Positions 44,328 through 52,320 of a stretch of 64,000 bases of DNA are shown here, in pieces; within the stretch, counting starts at the first letter, position 1, and the number at the start of each line of letters is the position of its first letter. Location: positions 434,001 to 498,000 of the forward strand of contig NZ_CP092109.1 of assembly GCF_025263685.1 (NCBI RefSeq). Direction: 5' to 3'. The stretch comes from Geoalkalibacter halelectricus (GTDB lineage Bacteria > Desulfobacterota > Desulfuromonadia > Desulfuromonadales > Geoalkalibacteraceae). The notes under the pieces are model-generated. The model was given only the letters and a program-made list of their open reading frames with translations, did no database searches and was not told where the DNA came from. Both the position numbers and the translations under genes were made by a program.

Positions 44328-46061
44328 TTAAGGTTTAGGGCCATACACAATTTCGTACCCTTGGTACCTTTCAGCAATGGGCTCTTCCGTGTACAGCTTG
44401 ACCTCCCAGGGCCAAATAGCGTTGTAAACCCCGTCCTTGACGGCCCAGATATAATCCTCCGGCTCAAGCCCCAAGCTTCTGCGCTTGATTTCGCCGTTGT
44501 CGACATAAAACACTGAGGAGAAGACATGGGACTTTCTGGCACTACGGCCCCCATTACCACCAAAGAATGATGGGTTGTCGTCCCAGTCGTTACCATAAGC
44601 CGGCCACCCTGCAGCACCATTGAAAATATCGAGGATGGCGGTGGTGCCGCCGTGACAATTTGCGCACATGTTTTGGCGGGTGTCCTTGAGACGCAGGGTT
44701 CCATTGAAAACCTCTGTAGTTGTGCGCAGCAGGTTTGTGTTCGCAAGGCTGCCCCTGCTTCCTACGCCGTGGGCGTTGTGGCAATCAAAGCAAGCCTGAC
44801 CACCGTGGAAGGACTGTTGCTTGCCCTCGATTTCAAGGTGGATATATTCGCTCAGACGAATATCCATATCCTGCTGATGGTCGCGGCGTCCCTTGCCGTC
44901 GGCTGAGACCGCGCGGCTGCCCTCGCCCCAGGCGGGCCGGACATAATCCATGACGTCGGTATAGACATGCTCTCCGAGCACGAAACCGCGATTGTCGTTC
45001 GCACCACCGCCAAACATGGTGTTACCGTTGGTCCGGGTGTGGCACTGCTCGCAGACCATCTTGCGGTGTTCGCCGGTCAGCTTGTCCGGATGAATGATGT
45101 GTTCCGCCCGAGCGGTCCTGGCGTGCCGCGCACCGGGGCCGTGACAGGATTCGCAGGATATGCGGATATCGGCGATAAACAGATCCTTGAGGTGGTCACG
45201 TTCCCCCTCTTTGAATTCTTCCTTGGCATCGTTCCAGGCTTTAGGGTCAAAACCCGTGGTGTGGCAGCCTATGCAGCGCTCCTGCCACGAGCGGTGTTCG
45301 CTGTAATTGTTGGGGCTGGCACGCAAAACCTCCCGATCGAGTTGCACTTCGATAAACAGAAAGTTATAGCCGGCGCGGTCTTTATTGCCCGGGAAGGTGA
45401 AAAGTTTCGGCGTTCCGCTACTCGGATCACCCGGTTTATAGAGCACTTCACCAGCTAGCAGGGGCAGATTCCCATTGCCTCCCCCCGCAGCCCAAGTTTC
45501 TTCGGTCATTATTTCATAGCGGATCCCGCCGTTGCGGGTATAGGCCAGATAAGCACTTTCTACCTCGCTGCCGTCGTAATAAACGGCATAACGCTGCTTG
45601 CGGGTGGCGCCGACGACGATGGCCACGTCCTCCTCAAGGTCAAAGGTGTCTGCGGTAAGGATAAGATCATTATTTCTAAAAGCTAAAAGGCCGCCGAGCT
45701 CGTCACGATTGGCATCGCGAAAGGAATTCTCGGCGGTACTCGACCCCACCTGGTCCAGGATCATGTGTGCCAACAATTTGTCCCAATTTTCGATCGTCCA
45801 GGGGTTGACGTTTTTAAGGCCGGCATTCTGGCCCTCGAAAGCCGGGCCATAGGTGGCTTTCAGGGTGTGCCAACTATCTTTCCATTCCGAATGAATATCC
45901 AAATGGCAAAGCACGCATGAATCTGGACCGGCAAAGACGCCGGACAATTCCACCTGATCCGTAGGGACAGGCAGATCTCCCGAATCGGATCCGCAACCGG
46001 CGAGCATCAGTGGACCCGCAAGCAGCAGAGACATAATCAAAAACAAGCTTCTTTTCTTCAT
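44328..46061 (-). CDS. Hexaheme c-type cytochrome lipoprotein
   Basis: A 577-aa exported cytochrome with a lipobox (LAGPLMLAGCGSD) and six CxxCH heme sites: CVLCH, CIGCH, CESCH, CEQCH, CFDCH and CANCH. The first heme lies near the N-terminus after GVFAGPDS, the next near residue 255, the others spread to residue ~495; the segment between is ~200 residues with an ETWAAGGGNGN loop. This layout, few hemes in a large lipoprotein, fits an outer-membrane cytochrome of a porin-cytochrome system facing outside or the periplasm. It is the third gene of the leftward unit (barrel, 10-heme, 6-heme), with a GGAGG site and 129-bp gap upstream. Confidence 0.88.
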   Translation of the reverse strand: MKKRSLFLIMSLLLAGPLMLAGCGSDSGDLPVPTDQVELSGVFAGPDSCVLCHLDIHSEWKDSWHTLKATYGPAFEGQNAGLKNVNPWTIENWDKLLAHMILDQVGSSTAENSFRDANRDELGGLLAFRNNDLILTADTFDLEEDVAIVVGATRKQRYAVYYDGSEVESAYLAYTRNGGIRYEIMTEETWAAGGGNGNLPLLAGEVLYKPGDPSSGTPKLFTFPGNKDRAGYNFLFIEVQLDREVLRASPNNYSEHRSWQERCIGCHTTGFDPKAWNDAKEEFKEGERDHLKDLFIADIRISCESCHGPGARHARTARAEHIIHPDKLTGEHRKMVCEQCHTRTNGNTMFGGGANDNRGFVLGEHVYTDVMDYVRPAWGEGSRAVSADGKGRRDHQQDMDIRLSEYIHLEIEGKQQSFHGGQACFDCHNAHGVGSRGSLANTNLLRTTTEVFNGTLRLKDTRQNMCANCHGGTTAILDIFNGAAGWPAYGNDWDDNPSFFGGNGGRSARKSHVFSSVFYVDNGEIKRRSLGLEPEDYIWAVKDGVYNAIWPWEVKLYTEEPIAERYQGYEIVYGPKP

Positions 46062-46190
46062 TGGTTCTAACCTCCTTGGTTGTTGATCCCTTGACTCCCT
46101 TTGGTGCTTCCCCTTTTCCAGGTTTTTCCCGTATTCCCTATTTTTTTACATAGTGCTTTACGGGCCTGAAAGTACACCTCGGCTTCCCTC

Positions 46191-47015
46191 TTACAGGTGA
46201 CATTGGTTGCAGGTTTTGGCGTTGCTTGCGTTCTTTAGCCTCCCCGCTCTATCCCTCCATCCCTTGCCATGGGGATTAATGCCACCCATGCCGTGGCAGT
46301 TGAGGCAGACATCGCCGCCGGGGTGGCAAGATTGGCAGGTTGCCAAACTGCGCCGTGCTTCGCGGGCATGCCCGAGCGACCATTCGTGAAAACTCGGAGC
46401 AACGGTATCGGTGGTATGGCATTGGTCACAATTTCCGGCCGGTGCTCCCGCATGGAAGTTACTACCATCACGAAACGCGAAGGTGCGCGCATGGGAAGGC
46501 CCGCTCGCGCGACCGGTGCGGCCGCGGAAATCGGCGTGGCAGTCCATGCAGAAGCTCGACTCGTGGCAACTCGCGCAGAGTTGCTGGTTGGTGCGCGCGG
46601 CGATGGGATGGGTGATGTGGAAGTCGCTGCTGTGCACGTTGATCATGGCGTTGCCGAAATCGCCCTGCTCATCGGCGAAGCCGGCTTTGTGGCAATCGAG
46701 GCAGAAGCTCTGCTGGTGGCAGGCCGCGCAGTCCATGGCGCCGCTTTTGGCTTCGCTGCGGTGGTTGAGTGCCCACACCGGACCATGGGTCTTGATGGCG
46801 CCCAGGGTGGTCATCTCGCCGTACTCGGGATCGTGGCAATCCAGACACACGGCCTTGTCGGGAATGATGCTCGGGGCATCGGGCAGATGGCAGGCATCGC
46901 AGGAGATGCCCGGGAAGTAATCCTCGAGATGGGCGCGGTGGTCGAAACGCATGCCCCAGACCAGGCTTGCGCTCACCAGCAGCAGCACGAGGCTCAAGAG
47001 TACTTTACGCGTCAT
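46191..47015 (-). CDS. Decaheme periplasmic c-type cytochrome
   Basis: A 274-aa exported cytochrome with a signal peptide (KVLLSLVLLLVSASLVWG) and ten CxxCH sites: CDACH, CLDCH, CAACH, CLDCH, CASCH, CMDCH, CDQCH, CQSCH, CLNCH and CNQCH. Many distal His candidates are present (FDHRAH, FHITH, FHEWSLGH). Ten hemes in ~250 residues is dense, typical of periplasmic electron-relay partners. Start ATG 47015 is chosen because AAGGAG lies eight bases before it. It is 18 bases after the barrel gene and would hand electrons between the inner membrane and the barrel/hexaheme pair. Confidence 0.9.
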   Translation of the reverse strand: MTRKVLLSLVLLLVSASLVWGMRFDHRAHLEDYFPGISCDACHLPDAPSIIPDKAVCLDCHDPEYGEMTTLGAIKTHGPVWALNHRSEAKSGAMDCAACHQQSFCLDCHKAGFADEQGDFGNAMINVHSSDFHITHPIAARTNQQLCASCHESSFCMDCHADFRGRTGRASGPSHARTFAFRDGSNFHAGAPAGNCDQCHTTDTVAPSFHEWSLGHAREARRSLATCQSCHPGGDVCLNCHGMGGINPHGKGWRDRAGRLKNASNAKTCNQCHL

Positions 47016-47033
47016 ATCCAAAACTCCTTGCCG

Positions 47034-48275
47034 TTAAAAGAGAACGTTGAGGCGGATGCGACCGCGGTTGTAGTAATCCCACAGATCGCTCTCGATCCGC
47101 TCCACCTTGGCCTGCAGGTTGACCGCGCGGGTGATGAACACCGTGCCGTCGACCCAGAAGCGCTTGGCGGTGGTTTCGTCCTTGCCGGAGTCGATGTCGA
47201 AGAAGTTGATCTGGCGATCAAAGACATCGACCTCAAGCCCCGCGCCGGCGAGCACGCGCTGGTTGAACAGATACGAGCCGCGCGCCTTGAAGCCGCGCAG
47301 ATCCTGCCCGTCGCTGTCGCTGCGGTAAACCCCGGAGAGATAACCGGCCCAGCGCGCGGTGCGCAGCTTCTCGATACCGGCCTCAAAGACGTTGGCGTTG
47401 GAGAATTCAGGATAGATCTCGTGGGTGTAGCGGCCAAAGGCGCGCCAGCCCGGAACGATGGTGTAGTTGAGTTCGGCGAGGATTTCCTCGTACTCGTCCA
47501 CCGCGAACACCGAGAAGATGGAGGTGGCAGAGAACACCGGCAGGGAGTAGAGATACTCAAGGCGCGCGTTCCAGCGGGGATTCTGATAGTACTTGGCGCC
47601 GAGCAGGAAGTAGCTCACGCGATCGGAGAGATAATCGTACTGGGTTTCGCTGTAGAGATGCAGGGCTTCGAACAGGTCGAGTTCGGCGTTGAGGCCGAAG
47701 AGTTCCTGGCCGAGATTGCCGCCGTCCCACTTGGAGACGTAGGAGAGGCCCAGGTGCAGGCTCTTGTCGAAGAAGGCGCCGGCGATCTCGCCGCCGACGA
47801 TGGCGTCCTTGGCGTTGTAGCCCTCGTAGTAGGTCACGTCGCCACCGCCGAACACACTCAGGCGGTAGTTGTCGAGAAAGCCGTAGTCGAGACGCAGACC
47901 GTCCATGAGCGAGGCGCCCGCGGTGGTGGTGATGAACTGGCGGCCCAGCCGCGCGTCCAGGGTGTCGAGAAACAGACCCTGTTTTTCCACATAGGCGAAG
48001 TACAGCCGGCTTTTCGCCGAGGCGTTGCGCTCGCCGGCCAGATCGTCGCCGAGGCGTCCGTACATGCGAAAGTCATAGCCCTGGTCGGCGATGTCGAGGA
48101 CGTTGAGTTGCAGATACTGAAAGACCGGAACGATGGTGTGCTCGTTGGCGCTGTCGAACCATTCGACAACCGTGCTGGTGCGGCCGGATACCTTGGCCCC
48201 CAGGGCGTCGCCGACCGGCCACAGGGCCAGGGTGGCCAATGCCAGAGCGCATGTGAGCCCTTGCCAAATTTTCAT
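47034..48275 (-). CDS. Outer-membrane beta-barrel of a porin-cytochrome conduit
   Basis: A 413-aa protein with a signal peptide (LTCALALATLALWPVGDALG) and a long run of amphipathic strands separated by short turns (VSGRTSTVVEWFD, YLQLNVLDIADQGYDFRMYG, LHLGLSYVSKWDG, RWNARLEYLYSLPVF, GWRAFGRYTH, RGSYLFNQRVLAGAGLEV), ending with ARIxL-type RIRLNVLF whose last residue is Phe, the usual barrel-end signal. The number of strands (about 20) fits a porin that can thread a cytochrome. It starts at ATG 48275 with GGAGA upstream and is the first gene of the leftward cluster. Confidence 0.82.
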   Translation of the reverse strand: MKIWQGLTCALALATLALWPVGDALGAKVSGRTSTVVEWFDSANEHTIVPVFQYLQLNVLDIADQGYDFRMYGRLGDDLAGERNASAKSRLYFAYVEKQGLFLDTLDARLGRQFITTTAGASLMDGLRLDYGFLDNYRLSVFGGGDVTYYEGYNAKDAIVGGEIAGAFFDKSLHLGLSYVSKWDGGNLGQELFGLNAELDLFEALHLYSETQYDYLSDRVSYFLLGAKYYQNPRWNARLEYLYSLPVFSATSIFSVFAVDEYEEILAELNYTIVPGWRAFGRYTHEIYPEFSNANVFEAGIEKLRTARWAGYLSGVYRSDSDGQDLRGFKARGSYLFNQRVLAGAGLEVDVFDRQINFFDIDSGKDETTAKRFWVDGTVFITRAVNLQAKVERIESDLWDYYNRGRIRLNVLF

Positions 48276-48395
48276 GGTGTCTCCTTCCCTCTCGTGCAAA
48301 TGGGGTAAACGCCTAGCTGATTCCACGGGTTGAGCGTTGCGCCGCCGGGCGTTCAACCGCCAGGCTTTTCAAGCCGAACCACCTTCAGCTCGGCG

Positions 48396-48436
48396 AAGTG
48401 ACTCCCTTCGTCGGTGGCAGAAACGGAGAGTCACTT
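48396..48436. repeat. 9-bp inverted repeat upstream of the porin gene
   Basis: AAGTGACTC (48396-48404) and GAGTCACTT (48428-48436) are perfect complements around 23 bases. It is ~120 bases upstream of the barrel gene start, in the 300-bp region 48276-48575 that must hold the conduit promoter. Confidence 0.4.
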
Positions 48437-48519
48437 AACCCAGGATTTATTAATTGACATTTTAGAGAGGAGGCTAATCTGAATTCCAGATAAATAGGAC
48501 TGACAAATGAGATTGGTTT

Positions 48520-48537
48520 TGTGAAAAAAAGTTCACA
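48520..48537. promoter_or_regulatory. Palindrome of CRP/FNR-like form upstream of the cytochrome operon
   Basis: TGTGAA - AAAAAG - TTCACA, a perfect 6-6-6 inverted repeat, between the regulator gene and the porin gene. CRP sites are TGTGA-N6-TCACA; here the spacing between TGTGA and TCACA is eight, so the regulator is unknown. Confidence 0.4.
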
Positions 48538-48575
48538 TCATGAAAAAAGGAGGGGGAACGGTGGGGATTGGAGGG

Positions 48576-49229
48576 CTAGGAACCAAGGCGGCGCATGAGA
48601 AACTGCACGCATTCCAGAACCTGGCGGCCGCGCGCGGTGAGTTGATAGAGCTTCTGATCCTGATCGATGAAACCGGCCTCGCGCAGGACCTTGAGGTGGA
48701 AATTGACCTTGGTGTGATCGGAGATGTCCAGGTGCCGGCAGATCTCCATGAACCGCAGGGGCCCGCAGGCTCGGAGGCCGAATAAAATCTGCCGCCGCAG
48801 GGCATTGGCCAGGCAGTTCAAGGCAGTTTCGGTGTCCGCGGCGGCGCCACATTCCTCGAACCTGGCTTCCTCGAGAACGCGCTTGACCGCGGCGAGCAAC
48901 TCCTCACCCCGAAAGGGCTTGACCAGATAATCACTGGCCCCCTGGCGCATGGCGTCCACGGCGTTTTCCGTGGTGGAAAAGGCGGTGATCATGATGACCC
49001 TGGTTCCCGGCGCCAGCTCGCGAATGCGCGACAGGGCCTCCATGCCGTTCATGCCCGGCATGACCAGATCGAGAAGTACTACAGCGAAGGGTTCATCGGC
49101 CAGAAGCGTCAAAGCCTGCTCGGCGCGCCCCCGCCCAGCAACGGCGAAGCCCGCGCCTTGCAGAATTTCCATCATGCTTTCACGCAAATCCTGGTCGTCA
49201 TCCACTACCAAAATTTTTTCCACCTTCAT
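48576..49229 (-). CDS. Response regulator with ArsR-type winged-helix output
   Basis: A 217-aa regulator. The receiver (1-125) has D10-D12 acidic residues (VVDDDQD), phosphoacceptor D54 in VVLLDLVMPGMNG, T86-type threonine (MITAFST) and K in YLVKPF. The output (about 140-215) is an ArsR-like winged helix: LANALRRQILFGL, LRFMEICRHLDISDHTKVNF with HLKVLREAGFI, and a YQLTARGRQVLE wing. Receiver-ArsR fusions are rare. AAGGAG abuts ATG 49229, leaving no spacing; it is six bases from an in-frame GTG at 49223, a better start. It overlaps the kinase gene by 32 bp. Confidence 0.88.
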   Translation of the reverse strand: MKVEKILVVDDDQDLRESMMEILQGAGFAVAGRGRAEQALTLLADEPFAVVLLDLVMPGMNGMEALSRIRELAPGTRVIMITAFSTTENAVDAMRQGASDYLVKPFRGEELLAAVKRVLEEARFEECGAAADTETALNCLANALRRQILFGLRACGPLRFMEICRHLDISDHTKVNFHLKVLREAGFIDQDQKLYQLTARGRQVLECVQFLMRRLGS

Positions 49230-50640
49230 CTCCTTGTCGGTGCAGGGGAAAATAAAGCCTCACCTCGGTGCCGGCCGCCGTGCTGGACAATTCCATACGA
49301 CCGCCGTGCAGTTCCATGATGCCGTAGCAGATGGAAAGCCCCAGACCGGTGCCCCGGCCGACCTCCTTGGTGGTGAAAAACGGCACCATGACGCGCCCAA
49401 GGTTTTCCGCCGAAATGCCCTCGCCTTGGTCGGCAATCTTAACAACCACCTCATTATGCACCACTAAACTCTCTATGACAATGGCGGCGCCGGGCGTCGA
49501 GGCGTCCATGGCGTTGATGTAGAGGTTGAGAAAAACCTCCTCGATCTTCCAGGGAACGCCCCACACCGCGGGCAGGACGGCTTTCTTGATACGAAAATCG
49601 AATTCCAGGCGCCGGGAACCGATCAAGGTCAGGCTTGAGTCGATCAGCTCATTGATGTCGACTTGTTCGAACTGATCTTCCTTCTCGCGGGAAAAACTCA
49701 GCAATTCACGGGCGATATGAGAGGCGCGCTCGATGTTGCGCTCGATGAAGGTAAACCGTTTGTGCAGCTTGGGCGAAGCATCGTTATTCAACACCTCGCC
49801 CTTGAGCATCTCCACGTTGAGGGCGATATTGCTCAAGGGATTGTTGATCTCGTGAACGATGCCCGCGGCCAGCCTGCCGATGGCATTGAGTTTTTCCGTC
49901 TGGGCGAGACGATTCAGGCGCTCCTCCAGCAGGGTGTTTTGCTCAAGGTCGAAAACATGCAGGGCCGACATGAGAAAGTGCAGGATGACAAAGGCGGATA
50001 TACCGCGCAGCAGCTCGACGGGAATGGCCGGCGGAAAAAGAACCGTACCCGAGGGGATCAGGCCGGTCAGGACGGCGTAAGCGATGAGAGCCAGACCGGC
50101 ACCGCGAAAGCCCCGGGCGGCGCGGGCACTGGTCGAAGCCGTGGAGCGGGCAAAAGCAAACAGCCCCACCCCTGCCGCGACGGCGGCGGGGAACCCGATC
50201 AGATTGCGGCCGCGCAGGTCGCTGTAGTGAAAGAACTCGGCAAGGGAACCTACATCGTGCAGCCCCAGGGAAACCAGTGCACCCGCCAACAACACCAGGG
50301 GCGTGGCGATCAGCGCTGAGCGCCGGCGCGGATAAATCGACGCCAGCAGGCTCAGACCGAAAGCCATCAGAAACAGATAGGAGACGAGCTTCACCGTCAG
50401 CTTGAGGCCAGTAAAGAAAACCAGGGCGGGCTTGGAAAGCTCGGTCGCCTCCAGAATGACAAACAATTCAAGCCATTCGTTGCCGGCGTGCAGAAAGGCA
50501 AACAGGGCAAACAACCACAACAGGGGTGCTACCTTGAGGCGACTGGAGCGGGTCTTGACGGAAACCACGGCCACGCCCATGCTGTAGAAGGCGAGGCCGT
50601 AGAAAAGATAGAGAAGAAAAAAGTAAAGATCATCGCCCAT
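49198..50640 (-). CDS. Membrane sensor histidine kinase
   Basis: A ~480-aa kinase. The N-terminal ~225 residues form about seven hydrophobic helices (FFLLYLFYGLAFYSMGVAVV, WLFALFAFLHAGNEWLELFV, KLVSYLFLMAFGLSLLAS, ALIATPLVLLAGALVSLGLH), a multi-span sensor without a large extracytoplasmic domain. Then the dimerisation helix IGRLAAGIVHEINNPLSNIA and ATPase domain (IEEVFLNLYINAMDAS, ADQGEGI, GRGTGLGLSICYGIMELHGG). It is the NtrB-like class of kinase. Start taken at ATG 50640 rather than GTG 50655; neither has a strong ribosome site. It is cotranscribed with the ArsR-type regulator; the pair sits next to the cytochrome conduit and may control it. Confidence 0.88.
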   Translation of the reverse strand: MGDDLYFFLLYLFYGLAFYSMGVAVVSVKTRSSRLKVAPLLWLFALFAFLHAGNEWLELFVILEATELSKPALVFFTGLKLTVKLVSYLFLMAFGLSLLASIYPRRRSALIATPLVLLAGALVSLGLHDVGSLAEFFHYSDLRGRNLIGFPAAVAAGVGLFAFARSTASTSARAARGFRGAGLALIAYAVLTGLIPSGTVLFPPAIPVELLRGISAFVILHFLMSALHVFDLEQNTLLEERLNRLAQTEKLNAIGRLAAGIVHEINNPLSNIALNVEMLKGEVLNNDASPKLHKRFTFIERNIERASHIARELLSFSREKEDQFEQVDINELIDSSLTLIGSRRLEFDFRIKKAVLPAVWGVPWKIEEVFLNLYINAMDASTPGAAIVIESLVVHNEVVVKIADQGEGISAENLGRVMVPFFTTKEVGRGTGLGLSICYGIMELHGGRMELSSTAAGTEVRLYFPLHRQGDEGGKNFGSG

Positions 50641-50848
50641 GGCTGCTTGCCGCACCCCGGGGCGGTGGCCGTGCCCCGCGCCGAAGCGATCCGCCTTTCC
50701 GCTGAATATTTATGGGCGGATAATAAATCCACCCTCATGCATCATAGAGCAAAAAAGCGCTTCACGTCCAGCATCAGGGCACAACCCAACCGGCTCGGGG
50801 TCCCCGAGGGGGTGCTCGGGAACCCCGACTTGCAGGGCCTGGACGGCT

Positions 50849-51346
50849 CTAACGCCGCCCCTTCCCCTGGCGACCCTCGCCGCCGCGCGTCTTGCGGTTG
50901 TGGATTTTTTCCTCGGCCAGTTCCCGCTGCTCGGGAGTGAGCAGGCCGTGAATCTGGTGCTTCATCCGTGCGCGTTCCACCCAGAGTTCGGTTTTGGCCG
51001 CATTGCGCTCCGCCGCCAGGCCCCGCACCCCGGCCTCGTCAAAGGTTTGCGCTCTGACCATCTGGTGCAGCTGCGCGCGGCCCTCGCCGAGGGTCTGGCG
51101 GTGCGCCGCGGTGCGGGTCCGGTGCTCATCGATCAGGACCCCAATTTGCTCGCGCTGCTCGGCGCTCAGTTGCAGCTCCTCGGCAAGGCGTTGCAGGTGG
51201 CGCGCCTGGGGGTGGTCGCGGCGCTCGCCGCGTTCATAGCCGGGACGCTCCGTGTCGGAGGCAGCCTCGGCGGAAACCGCGCTCAGGGCTTGGCCGCCGG
51301 CCAGGGAGAGGCTCAAAAGGGCGATGAGAAGGATGGGCTTTTTCAT
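50849..51346 (-). CDS. Spy/CpxP-like periplasmic protein
   Basis: A 165-aa exported protein with a signal peptide (PILLIALLSLSLAGGQALSAVSAEA). The mature part is all-helical and highly charged, with LTxxQ-like motifs: LQLSAEQREQIGV and LLTPEQRELAEEK, the hallmark of the Spy/CpxP family of chaperones and envelope-stress adaptors. The C-terminus is basic (RKTRGGEGRQGKGRR). Start ATG 51346 has AAGGAG upstream. It lies in a leftward pair with the SH3 protein gene, 64 bases after its stop, and divergent from a BaeSR-like system that regulates spy in other bacteria. Confidence 0.85.
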   Translation of the reverse strand: MKKPILLIALLSLSLAGGQALSAVSAEAASDTERPGYERGERRDHPQARHLQRLAEELQLSAEQREQIGVLIDEHRTRTAAHRQTLGEGRAQLHQMVRAQTFDEAGVRGLAAERNAAKTELWVERARMKHQIHGLLTPEQRELAEEKIHNRKTRGGEGRQGKGRR

Positions 51347-51410
51347 GGGATAGTCTCCTTGATTCATGGGGCGCTGCCCCGGGTTGCTCCTTGCTTGCGC
51401 AGGGAAGGTC

Positions 51411-52121
51411 TCAGCCCGCCACCAGCGGGCGCGTGTAGTCACTCATGACCCAGCCGCGCAAGCCGCCGGGCAGTTTTACGTAATACCAGCCGGGCGCCTG
51501 GCCGATCACCTTGAGCTGCTGACCATGCCAGGTCTGTCCGATCACGCCGAAATGCAGCCCCGGGCCGCCGCGCACGTTGAGGGTCGTGGCGGACACCGCG
51601 ACCAGGGGCGCCGCGTAGGCCCCGACGGGGTAATGAGGTGCCCTGACCACCTGATAACCACGCGCCGCCGGCCGATAATAGACATTGTCATGGCGGGCGT
51701 AGAACACGCCGCCGATGCTCAGATGCACCGCGCCCACGGGCAGCGTCGCCACCACCGCGCCCACCGGCGGTGCCACCAGCACGTAACCGCCGGGCGCCCG
51801 CGTGTAATAGCGGTGGTTATGCACATAATAGGAGGTCTGATTGATCACCACCCGCTGGTGGCCGCGCGGCAATTCCCGCACCACGCGGCTTGACTGCTGA
51901 TGGCGATGGGAGCGTTCACGGTTGTCGCGGCGCTCGCGCACCACCGTGCGCCCACCGCGCCGGTCGTCCTGACGAAACTCGGTACGGATCTCCTGACGCA
52001 CCCGCTCCCCACCGCGATCGGCCCAGGCGGAGGTACTCGCGCCGGCGGCCAGGCTCGTCGCCACCAACGCCGTCAACAACACTTTGCTTAGGGATTGAAG
52101 GGACAATGTCGTCGCGTTCAT
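51411..52121 (-). CDS. Exported SH3-domain protein (DUF6515/SH3_3 type)
   Basis: A 236-aa secreted protein. The signal peptide ends at SAWA (residue ~34). An Arg-rich region (40-85) is followed by a DUF6515-like motif block, YYVHNHRYYTRAPGGYVLVA with PPVGAVVATLP and FYARHDNVYYRP, and then a bacterial SH3 domain (about 172-232) with LNVRGGPGLHFGVIGQ and WYYVKLPGGLRGWVMSDY. These occur in envelope proteins binding peptidoglycan or metals. ATG 52121 has GGAGGAG at eight bases. It is the first gene of the leftward envelope pair. Confidence 0.85.
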   Translation of the reverse strand: MNATTLSLQSLSKVLLTALVATSLAAGASTSAWADRGGERVRQEIRTEFRQDDRRGGRTVVRERRDNRERSHRHQQSSRVVRELPRGHQRVVINQTSYYVHNHRYYTRAPGGYVLVAPPVGAVVATLPVGAVHLSIGGVFYARHDNVYYRPAARGYQVVRAPHYPVGAYAAPLVAVSATTLNVRGGPGLHFGVIGQTWHGQQLKVIGQAPGWYYVKLPGGLRGWVMSDYTRPLVAG

Positions 52122-52154
52122 GGCCTCCTCCTTACGGCATGGGTTGCTCTCTGT

Positions 52155-52182
52155 CCTTGTGATTCCATCCTTGTGATTCCAT
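52155..52182. repeat. 14-bp perfect tandem direct repeat in the divergent envelope/BaeSR promoter
   Basis: CCTTGTGATTCCAT occurs twice in direct tandem (52155-52168, 52169-52182), 34 bases before the SH3 gene start and ~140 before the kinase gene. OmpR-type regulators bind direct repeats, so it could be the operator of the adjacent BaeR-like protein; the 14-bp period is longer than the usual 10-11. Confidence 0.45.
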
Positions 52183-52320
52183 GAATAACCCACAACTGTG
52201 GCGCAAATAGGGAAGAAATGAGGAAATGCGTGGTTCGCGGCGCTTTGCCGCTATATTCACCCGCGCATTTTATGCTAGGAAGAAAGCAGGAGAGACTTTG
52301 GGGAAGGACGCCAACCACCC

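Noticed and set aside
48276-48575. A sigma-54 promoter for the cytochrome cluster
   Set aside because: No convincing GG-N10-GC -24/-12 pair could be placed; only the inverted repeats and the TGTGAA palindrome are reported.
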